A stretch of 64,000 nt of DNA, taken from positions 1-64,000 of the forward strand of contig LFSH01000083.1 of assembly GCA_001513105.1 (NCBI GenBank), in the 5' to 3' direction. Of the stretch, positions 44,254 through 53,520 are shown piece by piece; within the stretch, counting starts at the first letter, position 1; the number at the start of each line of letters is the position of its first letter. Made by a program: the position numbers and the translations under genes. A model generated the notes under the pieces. That model had not been told where the DNA came from and ran no database searches. It saw only the letters and a program-made list of their open reading frames with translations. The DNA is from Clostridiales bacterium DTU070. GTDB taxonomy: Bacteria > Bacillota > Clostridia > DSM-8532.

Positions 44254-45618
44254 ATGAAAGTCATAATAATCGGCGACGGCAAAGTGGGTTATAGTCTTGC
44301 CGAACAGTTATCAAAGGAAGATAATGACGTAACTGTCATAGATAAAGATCCGGAAGCACTCAGAAAGGCCAATGAAAATCTTGACGTTTTATGCATCAGG
44401 GGAAACGGGGTAAGCGCAAAGGTGCTGTTCGAAGCCGGTATTGACAATACCGATGTTTTGATAGCTGCAACAGCCAGTGATGAGATGAATATGGTCTGCT
44501 GCCTTACCGGCAAAAAACTTGGTGCAGCTCATACAATTGCACGTATCAGGGATCCTGAATATGCCGATGAACTGTCCATGCTGAAAAATGAACTGGAACT
44601 GGATATGGTAATAAACCCTGAAAAGGCTGCTGCAAATGAAATAGCAAGAATCCTGAGGTTTCCCCAGGCTGTAAACATCGAAACATTTGCAAAAGGCCAG
44701 GTTGAAATGGTTGAAATCAGGGTTACCGAAAACATGCCCATTTCAGGTATGAAAGTAAGGGATATATCAGCCCATATCCTGCCGTCCATACTGATCGGAG
44801 CTGTTCTCAGGGGAAACGAAGCAATTATTCCGAGGGGAGATTTCCAGGTAAATACCAATGACATAATATATGTTGTCGGGAGGCCTTCAAGTGTGACCAA
44901 ATTTTGCAGAAAAATCGGCCTCTATGTCCAGAAAATCAAGAGTGTAATGCTGGTCGGCGGCGGCAGAATCGCGTACTATCTTGCCAAATCTCTTGAAGGC
45001 TCAGGCATGAAGTTTAAAATTATAGAGTCTGATCATGACCGGTGTCTCACCCTGTCGGAGCTCCTGCCCGAGGCACTGATTATTCACGGCGACGGAACCG
45101 ACGACACTTTGCTTTATTCTGAAAATCTCAGTGAAATGGGGGCATTTGTGTCTCTTACCGGGCACGACGAGGAGAACTTCATGCTGTCACTTCTGGCAAA
45201 ACAGGCAGGTGTGCCTAAAGTAATAGCAAAAATAAGCAGGAATAACTATCTTCACTTAATTAAAAATTCCGGTATTGACAGCGTTGTTAATCCGGGTCAG
45301 ACCACTACCAACCTTATACTGCTGTTTGTCAGAGGCCTGAAAAATGCCCTTGGAAACCCGATTAAATCCCTTTACAAGATTGTAAACAACCAGGCAGAAG
45401 CAATAGAGTTCACCATCAGCGAACCTGCTGGCTTTCTGGGCATTCCGCTTAAACACCTTAATATACCGCATGATGTTCTTGTTGCAGTTATTGTGAGGAA
45501 AAACGAAATTATTATCCCTCATGGTAACGATTTAATAAGGCTGGGCGACAGTATAATCCTGATAGCAAAGAACAGGCAGGTATTTGACCTGAACGACATT
45601 ATTTCTGCGGAGGTATAA
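44254..45618 (+). CDS. trkA: Trk potassium uptake regulatory subunit TrkA
   Basis: 454 residues with two RCK_N/RCK_C repeats, the full-length TrkA. First nucleotide loop VIIIGDGKVGYSLAEQLS (residues 3-20), second VMLVGGGRIAYYLAKSLE near 232. Each ends in a regulatory C domain. TrkA binds NAD/ATP and gates TrkH. GGGAGG is before the ATG at 44254; the longer frame from 44203 lacks a site. The gene overlaps the ribosome site of trkH; the two are in one operon. Confidence 0.95.
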   Translation: MKVIIIGDGKVGYSLAEQLSKEDNDVTVIDKDPEALRKANENLDVLCIRGNGVSAKVLFEAGIDNTDVLIAATASDEMNMVCCLTGKKLGAAHTIARIRDPEYADELSMLKNELELDMVINPEKAAANEIARILRFPQAVNIETFAKGQVEMVEIRVTENMPISGMKVRDISAHILPSILIGAVLRGNEAIIPRGDFQVNTNDIIYVVGRPSSVTKFCRKIGLYVQKIKSVMLVGGGRIAYYLAKSLEGSGMKFKIIESDHDRCLTLSELLPEALIIHGDGTDDTLLYSENLSEMGAFVSLTGHDEENFMLSLLAKQAGVPKVIAKISRNNYLHLIKNSGIDSVVNPGQTTTNLILLFVRGLKNALGNPIKSLYKIVNNQAEAIEFTISEPAGFLGIPLKHLNIPHDVLVAVIVRKNEIIIPHGNDLIRLGDSIILIAKNRQVFDLNDIISAEV

Positions 45619-45623
45619 GTTTC

Positions 45624-47075
45624 TTGAATACCAGAATGGTTTTAAAGAGCCTTGGTATTGTTATAATGACAGAAGGACTGTGCATGGTACTGCCTCTCAT
45701 CGTCAGCCTGATATACGGCCAGGGTGATGCGATGTCCTTTGTTGTTTCCATCCTGGTATCGGTTGCTGCCGGGTTTATTCTGTACAGGATACCCATTAAA
45801 AACCGGAATTTTTATGCACGGGACGGTTTTGCTGTTGTAGCCTTAAGCTGGATCGTGATATCCCTTTTCGGTTCAGTTCCGTTTATTATAAGCGGCGCAA
45901 TACCTTCATTCATTGACGCATTCTTTGAAACCGTTTCGGGCTTTACAACAACAGGTTCCACGATTTTACAGGAAATTGAAAGCCTTCCGAGGGGGATTCT
46001 TTTCTGGAGAAGCTTCACTCACTGGATGGGCGGCATGGGAGTCCTGGTCCTTACATTAGCGGTGCTGCCTTCCATAGGGGTCGGCTCCCTCCATATAATG
46101 AAAGCCGAATCCACCGGTCCCAGTACCGAAAAACTGGTTCCAAAACTGGGTCAGACCGCCAAGATATTATACACAATATATACCGTTATGACGGCAATCC
46201 AGATAATTTTCCTTCTGATTGCCGGTATGCCGCTGTATGATTCCATTATCCATGCATTCGGTTCTGCCGGCACGGGCGGTTTTTCGAACAGGAACCTAAG
46301 CGTGGGCTCTTACGGAAATGTATATATAGAAATAATAATAACCGTATTCACCATACTTTTTGGTGTGAATTTCGGCCTGTATTACCGGTTAATAAAAGGT
46401 GACAGGCGCAGTCTCCTGAAGGATGAGGAATTTATTTTCTATATCGGAACCATTATTGTTTCAATAGCACTGATAACTGCCGACCTTTGCAAGAACGGGT
46501 TATTCACGTTCGGTCAGAGCCTGAGGCATTCTTCTTTCCAGGTTGGAACCATAATCACAACAACCGGATATTCAACAACTGATTTCAATCTTTGGCCTGC
46601 ATTCAGCAAAGTAATCCTGGTTGTACTTATGCTTTTCGGCGCATGTGCAGGTTCAACGGGCGGCGGTATTAAATGCATACGCATCCTGCTTCTTTTTAAG
46701 ACAGTAAGACGTGAAATTGCAAGAATCATACACCCGCGGGCCGTTCATACTGTAAAAACAAACCACAGGGTAAATGATGAAGAAACACTGACCGGGATAT
46801 TGACTTATTTTTTCATATATTCGGCTGTATTTGTTGTTTCCACATTACTGATATCCATAAACGGAAAAGATTTGATAACATCAGTTACATCGGTTATAGC
46901 AACACTTTCAAATATCGGACCGGGTTTGGGACTTGTCGGCCCGATGGGGAACTTTTCAGGTTTTTCTCCGTTCAGCAAGCTTGTCTTCTGCTTTGACATG
47001 ATAGCCGGAAGGCTTGAATTCCTTCCGATGCTTGTTCTGTTCTCACCCATGGCATGGAAAAAGGGAAACATGTAA
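45624..47075 (+). CDS. trkH: Trk potassium uptake channel subunit TrkH
   Basis: 483 residues, ten or more hydrophobic segments with four pore loops: FFETVSGFTTTGSTILQ, HAFGSAGTGGFSNRN, IITTTGYSTTDFN, and VIATLSNIGPGLGLVG. The conserved Gly of each loop lines the K+ selectivity filter. It also has the ACAGSTGGGIKCIR motif typical of TrkH/KtrB. It imports K+ with TrkA. GGAGG ten bases before a TTG at 45624 sets the start; the ATG at 45636 is too far. Confidence 0.93.
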   Translation: MNTRMVLKSLGIVIMTEGLCMVLPLIVSLIYGQGDAMSFVVSILVSVAAGFILYRIPIKNRNFYARDGFAVVALSWIVISLFGSVPFIISGAIPSFIDAFFETVSGFTTTGSTILQEIESLPRGILFWRSFTHWMGGMGVLVLTLAVLPSIGVGSLHIMKAESTGPSTEKLVPKLGQTAKILYTIYTVMTAIQIIFLLIAGMPLYDSIIHAFGSAGTGGFSNRNLSVGSYGNVYIEIIITVFTILFGVNFGLYYRLIKGDRRSLLKDEEFIFYIGTIIVSIALITADLCKNGLFTFGQSLRHSSFQVGTIITTTGYSTTDFNLWPAFSKVILVVLMLFGACAGSTGGGIKCIRILLLFKTVRREIARIIHPRAVHTVKTNHRVNDEETLTGILTYFFIYSAVFVVSTLLISINGKDLITSVTSVIATLSNIGPGLGLVGPMGNFSGFSPFSKLVFCFDMIAGRLEFLPMLVLFSPMAWKKGNM

Positions 47076-47157
47076 TAAACACGCGGTTTATTCTGCAGGG
47101 AGCTTAAAAGCAAAAACTGAACGGAGACTGGTATGTTTATTACGTAATATAACAAGA

Positions 47158-47193
47158 ATGGCTGCTATCCCAAATGGATAACAGCCATATTAT
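47158..47193 (+). terminator. Stem-loop terminator after trkH
   Basis: ATGGCTGCTATCC (47158-47170) and GGATAACAGCCAT (47176-47188), a 13-bp stem with one mismatched pair, followed by ATTATTT. It may also serve the convergent GH2 gene. Confidence 0.6.
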
Positions 47194-47289
47194 TTCGGAA
47201 ATTAAAGAATTATCTTTCCAGGGGTTGGACTTTTTCAGAAAGCCCGATCAAAAAGAACATTAAGCAATATAAGATTACATGAAAAATTA

Positions 47290-49683
47290 TCACCTGCACG
47301 GAATTGTTATTTCGGCAGTTTTCAGGCCGTCAGCACTGGCTGTAATCTTAACGGTTCCTTCTTTTCTGCCCGCTTCAACGTAAATTAAAAGCCTTCCGTT
47401 ATGTGCACGCCTGAAAGTTTCTGTGTAAGGTGTTGTGTCCCACAGGTTCCCGCTTTCAAGACCTAAAAGCGAGCCTTCGCCTTCAACGGTTACCCGGATT
47501 TCGTTATCGGCAGTGCATACGGGATTTCCGTCCGAATCTGTAATCTCTGCAATTACATGGGTTATATCCCTGCCATCGGCCGATAAATATTCATCGGTGC
47601 ATTCAAGCCTTATTTCACTGGGCTCACCTGTTGTTTTCAGCACACTTTCCACCTTTTCACCGTTGCCATTGATTCCAACCGCCCTGATCTCGCCTTTTTC
47701 AAAAGGCACAAACCAGGCCAGATAGCCTCCGGCACAGTCCTCAGCCCGCTTAATGCCGCAGGACTTGTTGTTTACAAGCAACTCCGCTTTGGTGCAGTTT
47801 GTGAAACAAACCACCTGGACCATTTCCCCCTCACGGTAATTCCATAACGGGGCCAGTTCCTTGTTGTTTTTATAATCAAATCTCTCGAACCTTTCCTGTT
47901 TAAGGGTGGTAAAAATCCGTATCATAGGTTTGTCCGACCATAAACTCTGCCGGAAATAGTAATCGGGTTTTTCAAATCCTGCTACATCCAATAGCCCCGA
48001 TTCGGAGCCATGGCACGGCCAGCCCTGCGTTTCGCCTAAAAAGTCGACTCCCGTCCAGAGAAACTGTCCGGATATGAAATCATTCCCGACAACGTATTCC
48101 CATTCTTCAAGTCCCTTTGAATTCTCGGCACCATAAATAATCTTTCCGGGATACTTTTTATGATCTTCATCATACAAATGCTCTTTATAATTATATCCGA
48201 CAACGTCAAGGCAATCAGCAAGCCCGGTGACATTCGACAGTTCCGGAAAAGCCAATGCCGCTGTCACAGGCCTTGTTAAATCCAGTTTCTTAACAATTGA
48301 TACCAGCCTTTTTGCAATTTTGACAAGCCGTTCAGCATTCGGCCTGTTCGGGTCATAGAGTCTTTCATTTACAGGCTTGTTCTTGTCATTGTTTCCCTCT
48401 ACCAGTTTAAACAGGGGATGACAGTACGGGTCGTTCGGATAATCAATTTCGTTTCCTATACTCCACAATATAACGGACGGGTGATTCCTGTCCCGCAGAA
48501 TCATCTGGGTAAGGTCGGCCTCGTGCCAGGCCGGAAAATCCTCATAGTACCCGTAATGAGCGGGCGGATAAACATTGTGGCCGTTAACCCACTTGTTTTT
48601 AACCCCTTCCCATTCATCAAAGGCTTCGTCCATCACGACAAAACCCAACTCATCACATAAATCATACAGCTCGGGCATATGGGGATTGTGACTCATGCGG
48701 ATTGCATTACACCCCATCTCTTTCAGCGCCCGAAGTCTTCTTTCCCATACTTTTTTCCTTACTGCAGCACCAAGGCATCCCGCGTCATGGTGCACGCAGA
48801 CTCCCTTCAGTTTCATATTTTTCCCGTTAAGGAAGAAACCCTTGTCCGGGCAAAAATAAAAGGTCCTGATCCCGGTTATTGTTTCTGTCCGGTCAATTAC
48901 TTCCCCGTCTTTTTTTATCTCGGTTATGCAGGTATAAAGAAATGGGTTTTCCGGTGACCATAACCGGGGCGAATCAACGTAAAGCGCCTGAGAATCATTA
49001 ATTTCACTTTCACCGCCGACGGTAACGCTCTTTTCGGCCGAAGCGGCAGGCCTGTCCCCGGCATAAAGCGTGTGACACACCGTAACGCAGGCATCTTCGC
49101 CGGCAGAATTTCTTAATGTTGTTTGTATATCGAGGCATGCACTGCCCGTATCTGCACTTCTTGTTGAAATAAACATCCCGTTTACCGGAACATAAATATC
49201 ATTTTTAAGTACCAGCGTAACCTTCCGGTAAATACCCGAACCGGTATACCACCTTGAATCGGCAACATACCTGTGATCTACCTTTACTGTCAGCACGTTG
49301 GGGGTATCCCCGAAACACACGAAATCTGTTATATCATAAATAAACTGAGTGTATCCGTTCGGTCTTTTCCCAAGATAATAGCTGTTGCACCAAACCATGC
49401 TGTTGTTGTATACTCCGTCAAAAACTACAAATACGCGCATCTTGCTGCATTCTGCGGGCAGGTGGAAAGATTTCCTGTAAAAGCCCGTACCGCCCGGCAG
49501 ATATCCCGTCCCGCTCGAATGCGAGACCGAAAAGGGATGCTCCACGGCCCAGTCATGGGGTATATTAACAGTACGCCACGAGCTGTCATCAAAGCCCTTG
49601 TACCAGGCATACTGCTCTTCACCTTCTTTAAACTTCCAGTCAAGGCACAAATCAATGGTTTTATGCATAATATTCTTATTCAT
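47290..49683 (-). CDS. Glycoside hydrolase family 2 (beta-galactosidase-like)
   Basis: 797 residues, no signal peptide. N-terminal sugar-binding domain (ISWRTVNIPHDW-type: DDSSWRTVNIPHDWAVEHPF; GTGFYRKSFHL), immunoglobulin-like domain, then a TIM barrel with NAIRMSHNPHMPELYDLCDE, the acid/base Glu in VILWSIGNEIDYP and the nucleophile region GAENSKGLEEWEY, followed by FLWTGVDFLGE, and C-terminal beta domains. GH2 enzymes cleave beta-galactosides, mannosides or glucuronides; this motif set is nearest to beta-galactosidase. It is the last gene of the LacI-controlled importer operon, so it probably cuts the imported oligosaccharide. The ATG at 49683 is preferred over GTG at 49689. Confidence 0.9.
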   Translation of the reverse strand: MNKNIMHKTIDLCLDWKFKEGEEQYAWYKGFDDSSWRTVNIPHDWAVEHPFSVSHSSGTGYLPGGTGFYRKSFHLPAECSKMRVFVVFDGVYNNSMVWCNSYYLGKRPNGYTQFIYDITDFVCFGDTPNVLTVKVDHRYVADSRWYTGSGIYRKVTLVLKNDIYVPVNGMFISTRSADTGSACLDIQTTLRNSAGEDACVTVCHTLYAGDRPAASAEKSVTVGGESEINDSQALYVDSPRLWSPENPFLYTCITEIKKDGEVIDRTETITGIRTFYFCPDKGFFLNGKNMKLKGVCVHHDAGCLGAAVRKKVWERRLRALKEMGCNAIRMSHNPHMPELYDLCDELGFVVMDEAFDEWEGVKNKWVNGHNVYPPAHYGYYEDFPAWHEADLTQMILRDRNHPSVILWSIGNEIDYPNDPYCHPLFKLVEGNNDKNKPVNERLYDPNRPNAERLVKIAKRLVSIVKKLDLTRPVTAALAFPELSNVTGLADCLDVVGYNYKEHLYDEDHKKYPGKIIYGAENSKGLEEWEYVVGNDFISGQFLWTGVDFLGETQGWPCHGSESGLLDVAGFEKPDYYFRQSLWSDKPMIRIFTTLKQERFERFDYKNNKELAPLWNYREGEMVQVVCFTNCTKAELLVNNKSCGIKRAEDCAGGYLAWFVPFEKGEIRAVGINGNGEKVESVLKTTGEPSEIRLECTDEYLSADGRDITHVIAEITDSDGNPVCTADNEIRVTVEGEGSLLGLESGNLWDTTPYTETFRRAHNGRLLIYVEAGRKEGTVKITASADGLKTAEITIPCR

Positions 49684-49705
49684 ACACACCCAATTCCTTT
49701 ATATC

Positions 49706-49731
49706 GGCAGGCTGCCTTCATGCAGCCTGCC
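49706..49731. repeat. Stem-loop between the solute-binding protein and GH2 genes
   Basis: GGCAGGCTGC (49706-49715) and GCAGCCTGCC (49722-49731) form a perfect 10-bp stem with a six-base loop. In the reading direction of the operon no T-run follows, so it is likelier to protect the upstream mRNA or limit read-through than to terminate fully. Confidence 0.65.
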
Positions 49732-49762
49732 TTTTATTTATCTTTAATTGGAGGGAATTTTA

Positions 49763-51355
49763 TTACAGAGAATTTTTGAATTCTGTCAGCTGGCGCTGTA
49801 CTTCTTCAAGCACCTTGTCATAGCCGGCCATCTTTAATTCTCTGCGGAAAGCTTCAACTGCTGCAACAGGATCTCCGGCCTTTCCTACGCAGATTGCAGG
49901 GAGGTGCCTGTTTACAACGTCGCTTAATGCTGCCAGTTCGCTTTCAACAGGTGACTTGTCGAATACGAAACGGCCATACCTGTAGGGTTTCGCATATGAT
50001 TCAAAATTGTTGTAGATTTCTTCCCAGTTGTCTACCATGGTTGCATTCGGGTATTTCAGCTCAAACTTGTCCATGCGTCCGCCCCAGAAGTTGGATGAAA
50101 AGCTGTGCTGGTCCGTAATATACCCTTCGGGCAGATCTCTCTGACCCTTGTCGTTAATAACGTACTGAACGCCTTCAAGACCCCAGTTGAAAAGTTTGTA
50201 CATGGTCTCGTCGTTACGGATCAGGTCATAAACCATAAGCGCTCTTTCAGGATTCTTGCATTTTGCACCAACTGCAGTTGCGCCATGGGTTATGGACATT
50301 TTTGTCAGGTTCTTGCTTTCCTCACACCACGGGAAGAACTGGAGATCGGCACCGGGTATTTCTCTTTCAAGTTCCTTATAGGCGTATACATATGTTTGTG
50401 TATGGTGCTGGCGTGTTCCGTTCAGACCTGCCTTGAACTGAACCCAGCTGTCGGCGGTATTGTTCAGCACGTCTTCTCTCCAGTAACCTGCGTCTCCCCA
50501 TTCCTTCATTTCCTTGGCAAAATCAAGGAGCAAGTCGGTTCCGTCATCAAGAGGATAGTAACGGGATCTTACCTCCCACCATTCGTCGTCGGATTTTCCA
50601 AAAGCAAGCCCGTCGGGAACAGGGTCTATGCAGATAAGTGAAGACTTCGAGATTGTCCAGCCGTCATAGAGCTGTTTCATGTTTGATGCACCTGCGATAT
50701 CAAAGGGGATAACACCCTGATCGCCGTAGAGATCCTTAACACCCTGCAGATAAACCTGGAACTCCTCCCATGATCTTATGGGCTTGGTAATTCCGATTTC
50801 CCTTGCCCAGTCGCCTCTGTACATGTATCCATGGTTAATCCACTGTGAATACATATCCTCGGGGATGGCTATAATGTCTCCCTTGAAGGTTACTTCAGCC
50901 CAGCTTGATTCAGGAACGGTCTCCCAGGTGATAGGAGCATATTTCGGCAGAAGATCGTTTAATTCAAGGAATGCTCCTCTTTGGGCATTAGGCCACATTT
51001 CAAGCCAGTCGGAAGCGGTGTTAATCAGGTCAAGGCCTTCACCGGTGGCAAGCAGCAGGTTATACTGGGTCATGTAGTCTGTCCATCCGATGTATTGAAC
51101 TTCAAGAGCACAATTCAGTTTCTCTTTCAGGTACTTGTCCCATTCTGCTTTTACTGCTTCATACTGTCCGTTGCTAGGTTTGTCTCCCAGGGACAGATGT
51201 GATATAGTAACAAATTCCGAAATGTCTATATCACCGGCTTTGTCCCCTTCCTTTGACGGTCCTCCTGTATCACCTGTCTTCCCGCATGCCGCGAGTGTTA
51301 AAGTCAGTACAAGTGCCAAAAAGAGCGTCAGGTACCGTGTGAGATTACTTTTCAT
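49763..51355 (-). CDS. ABC transporter solute-binding lipoprotein (LplA/YtcQ-like)
   Basis: 530 residues. Type II signal peptide with lipobox LAAC (LALVLTLTLAACGKTG), then a Gly/Asp linker and a large binding domain (FVTISHLSLGDKPSNGQYEA onward) characteristic of family 1 oligosaccharide-binding lipoproteins of Clostridia and Bacilli. It would bind oligosaccharide outside the membrane and pass it to the two permeases encoded just upstream. AAGGGGG before the ATG. Ligand is not visible; a GH2 partner suggests a beta-linked sugar. Confidence 0.92.
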   Translation of the reverse strand: MKSNLTRYLTLFLALVLTLTLAACGKTGDTGGPSKEGDKAGDIDISEFVTISHLSLGDKPSNGQYEAVKAEWDKYLKEKLNCALEVQYIGWTDYMTQYNLLLATGEGLDLINTASDWLEMWPNAQRGAFLELNDLLPKYAPITWETVPESSWAEVTFKGDIIAIPEDMYSQWINHGYMYRGDWAREIGITKPIRSWEEFQVYLQGVKDLYGDQGVIPFDIAGASNMKQLYDGWTISKSSLICIDPVPDGLAFGKSDDEWWEVRSRYYPLDDGTDLLLDFAKEMKEWGDAGYWREDVLNNTADSWVQFKAGLNGTRQHHTQTYVYAYKELEREIPGADLQFFPWCEESKNLTKMSITHGATAVGAKCKNPERALMVYDLIRNDETMYKLFNWGLEGVQYVINDKGQRDLPEGYITDQHSFSSNFWGGRMDKFELKYPNATMVDNWEEIYNNFESYAKPYRYGRFVFDKSPVESELAALSDVVNRHLPAICVGKAGDPVAAVEAFRRELKMAGYDKVLEEVQRQLTEFKNSL

Positions 51356-51389
51356 AGTAAGTCCCCCTTTTTACAATGAAATATTGATT

Positions 51390-51409
51390 TAATAACCTAC
51401 AGGTTATTA
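51390..51409 (-). repeat. Stem-loop between permease and solute-binding protein genes
   Basis: TAATAACC-TACA-GGTTATTA (51390-51409) is a perfect 8-bp hairpin just upstream of the binding-protein gene, with no T-run. It could stabilise the 5' end of a processed lipoprotein mRNA. Confidence 0.5.
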
Positions 51410-51414
51410 GAATG

Positions 51415-52365
51415 CTAACCTTTTACCGCGCCAACGGTAATTCCCTGTATAAAGTACTTCTGTACAAAGGGATAGGCGAAAATAATCGGGCCTGTGGCAA
51501 TTACCGCCGTTGCCATTTTCATTGATTCCATGGGAATATCAATTGCCGGGATATTCGCTGCTGCTGCAGAGTCCCTGATGTACCTTGCTTCATTTATAGT
51601 GTTGTACAGGAAAAGCTGAAGCGGCCTGTAAGTGACCTTGCTCGACAGAAACAGCATGGAGTTATACCATTCGTTCCAGTATGTCAGTGCCAGGAACAGA
51701 CCGACGGTAGCCAGGGCGGGTTTTGCCGTAGGAAAAATTATTTTTAAGAATATATAGAAATCACCTGCCCCGTCAATTGTAGCCGATTCGGTTATGGAAT
51801 GGGGAATGGATTTCAAAAAGTTCTTCATGAGTATTATCAGCCACGGTGACATCAGCAGCGGCAGAAGTACGGCAAGATAGTTATCCTTGAGTTTCAGGGT
51901 CTGCGTGATCATCATGTAAAAGGGAATTAATCCGCCTGAAAACAGCGTGGTGAAATATATGTAAAACGATATTGCATTCCTGAGCGGGAAATCGGGTCTT
52001 TGCAGCGCATAGCCCGTCATGGCTATAATAAAAAGCCCCACCATCGTTCCGATTAATGTCATTCCGATGGTCACGCCGTAAGAACCAAGCACCTGCCTGG
52101 GATTACGGAGAATTAAATTGTACGCGTCAAGGCTTACCGAACGCGGTATGAGGGAAAACCCGTAAAGGGTAATGCTCCGCTCTTCGGTAAACGAAGCAGA
52201 AATTATCAGGACAAAGGGAAGTATGCACAGAAGGCTGATAAACCCGGTAAAAACAACTCCTATAACCTGGATGAGCCTCTGGGATTTGTCAATAACTTTC
52301 TGTGAACCCTGTGATTTGGTTATATCAACGTTTGGAACAAATTCATTATTTGTATTGTTCTGCAT
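51415..52365 (-). CDS. ABC sugar transporter permease (LplC/YtcP type)
   Basis: 316 residues, six membrane segments. The cytoplasmic EAA-loop ITESATIDGAGDFYIFLKII (about residues 195-215), with the Gly of EAA...G, couples the permease to the ATPase. The C-terminal FVQKYFIQGITVGAVKG ending is standard for the class. It is the second permease of the importer, with the other permease (ends 52379) and the binding protein in one operon. No ATPase gene is adjacent; related systems share an MsmX-like ATPase encoded elsewhere. Confidence 0.93.
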   Translation of the reverse strand: MQNNTNNEFVPNVDITKSQGSQKVIDKSQRLIQVIGVVFTGFISLLCILPFVLIISASFTEERSITLYGFSLIPRSVSLDAYNLILRNPRQVLGSYGVTIGMTLIGTMVGLFIIAMTGYALQRPDFPLRNAISFYIYFTTLFSGGLIPFYMMITQTLKLKDNYLAVLLPLLMSPWLIILMKNFLKSIPHSITESATIDGAGDFYIFLKIIFPTAKPALATVGLFLALTYWNEWYNSMLFLSSKVTYRPLQLFLYNTINEARYIRDSAAAANIPAIDIPMESMKMATAVIATGPIIFAYPFVQKYFIQGITVGAVKG

Positions 52366-52378
52366 TTACAAAGCCCCC

Positions 52379-53305
52379 CTAAAACAATGAATAATCGGGC
52401 TCGATTTTTTTGACTATTGTATTAACGGTCATTACAAGAACAAAACCGAACAATGACTGATACAAGCCTACCGCGCTGCCCATCGAGAAGTTGAAGTTTA
52501 CGTTCAGCGATCGGAATACAAAGGTTTCAATAATATCGGTTGTTTCAAAAAGCGCCATGTTATTGGCTCCAGTCAGGTTATAAAACAGCCCGAAGTTGCC
52601 TTTCATAATACCGCCCAGTGCGAAAAGCAGCAGAATGACAAAAGTGGGCTTCAGGCAGGGAAGGATTATGTAACGGATACGCTGAAACGCATTTGCCCCG
52701 TCAATCTCGCTTGCTTCCATCATCTCGGAGTCAATGCCCATGATGGCGGCGAAATACACGATGGAACCATATCCGGTGGATTGCCAGAGGTATGCGAGAA
52801 CTATTATAAAAGGCCACAGCCCAGGGATTGAATAAAAATTGACAGTGCTGCGGCCTGCCTGTTTCAGAATTGAGTTTATAAAACCTGTCTGAACATTAAG
52901 TAAATTATAGGCAAATACACCTATAACAACTGCTGAAATAAAATAGGGCAGAAACATAATACTTTGCGATACTTTCTTGTATATTCTCAGCCTTCTGCCC
53001 GCCATCTCGTTAAACAGTATAGCCACGGTAATCTGAAGAATATTCCCTGTTATAATAAAAGCAACATTATAAAGTATTGTATTCCTTGTTAAATTCCAGA
53101 GCTGTCTTGACAGTATCAGGAACCGGAAATTCTCAAGTCCTACGAACGGGCTTCCGAATATTCCGTCCCGGTAGTTGAAACGTACAAAGGCAAGCCATAC
53201 ACCTGGCATCGGAAGATAGGAAAATATAAAGAAGAAAACTATGGCCGGTATGCACATGAACAACAGAGTCCGCTTTTTAACTATGTTTCTGATTTTACCT
53301 TTCAT
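52379..53305 (-). CDS. ABC sugar transporter permease (LplB/YteP type)
   Basis: 308 residues, six membrane segments, first gene of the operon. N-terminus KKRTLLFMCIPAIVFFFIF leads to the SYLPMPGVWLAFVRFNYRDG segment typical of this permease type. The coupling loop reads MMEASEIDGANAFQRIRYII. Pairs with the LplC-type permease 13 bases downstream. It starts 20 bases after a LacI-type operator. Confidence 0.93.
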   Translation of the reverse strand: MKGKIRNIVKKRTLLFMCIPAIVFFFIFSYLPMPGVWLAFVRFNYRDGIFGSPFVGLENFRFLILSRQLWNLTRNTILYNVAFIITGNILQITVAILFNEMAGRRLRIYKKVSQSIMFLPYFISAVVIGVFAYNLLNVQTGFINSILKQAGRSTVNFYSIPGLWPFIIVLAYLWQSTGYGSIVYFAAIMGIDSEMMEASEIDGANAFQRIRYIILPCLKPTFVILLLFALGGIMKGNFGLFYNLTGANNMALFETTDIIETFVFRSLNVNFNFSMGSAVGLYQSLFGFVLVMTVNTIVKKIEPDYSLF

Positions 53306-53324
53306 ATCAAACCCTCGGATTATG

Positions 53325-53344
53325 AATTGTAACCGGTTACAATT
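53325..53344 (-). promoter_or_regulatory. LacI-type operator O1 at the importer promoter
   Basis: AATTGTAACCGGTTACAATT is a perfect 20-bp palindrome right after the -10 element, covering the transcription start. Its core TGTAACCGGTTACA also matches the CcpA cre consensus. The adjacent LacI-family gene is the likely regulator. Confidence 0.8.
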
Positions 53345-53346
53345 AT

Positions 53347-53375
53347 ATTGTAATCCTGTTTATGCAATATGTCAA
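53347..53375 (-). promoter_or_regulatory. Promoter of the importer-GH2 operon
   Basis: On the minus strand TTGACA (53370-53375), 17 bases, TACAAT (53347-53352); operator O1 lies immediately downstream. Confidence 0.8.
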
Positions 53376-53436
53376 GCATAAATGTTAAAAAAATTCAAAA
53401 TATATGTAATTATTCACAAAAACATAACATTAAAAA

Positions 53437-53463
53437 ATGAAAAAACACCGGAAATTCCGGTGT
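53437..53463 (-). terminator. Terminator of the LacI-family gene
   Basis: On the minus strand, ACACCGGAA and TTCCGGTGT (53445-53463, one-base centre) form a 9-bp stem followed by a T-rich run. It ends transcription of the regulator before the importer promoter. Confidence 0.75.
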
Positions 53464-53474
53464 AACGGGTTACC
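53461..53474 (-). promoter_or_regulatory. Second LacI-type site O2 near the lacI 3' end
   Basis: TGTAACGGGTTACC matches 13 of 14 positions of the core TGTAAC-SS-GTTACA. It lies about 132 bases from O1 and overlaps the terminator stem. A tetrameric repressor could bridge O1 and O2 by a DNA loop. Confidence 0.5.
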
Positions 53475-53520
53475 TGGACAGAAACAATACCTTAAAAATA
53501 TGAAGCTGATAACAGGAAAA

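Noticed and set aside
53325-53344. Simple cre site for CcpA only
   Set aside because: The core fits cre, but near-identical sites flank the adjacent LacI gene and one has the wrong centre for cre, so the dedicated LacI repressor is the better explanation.
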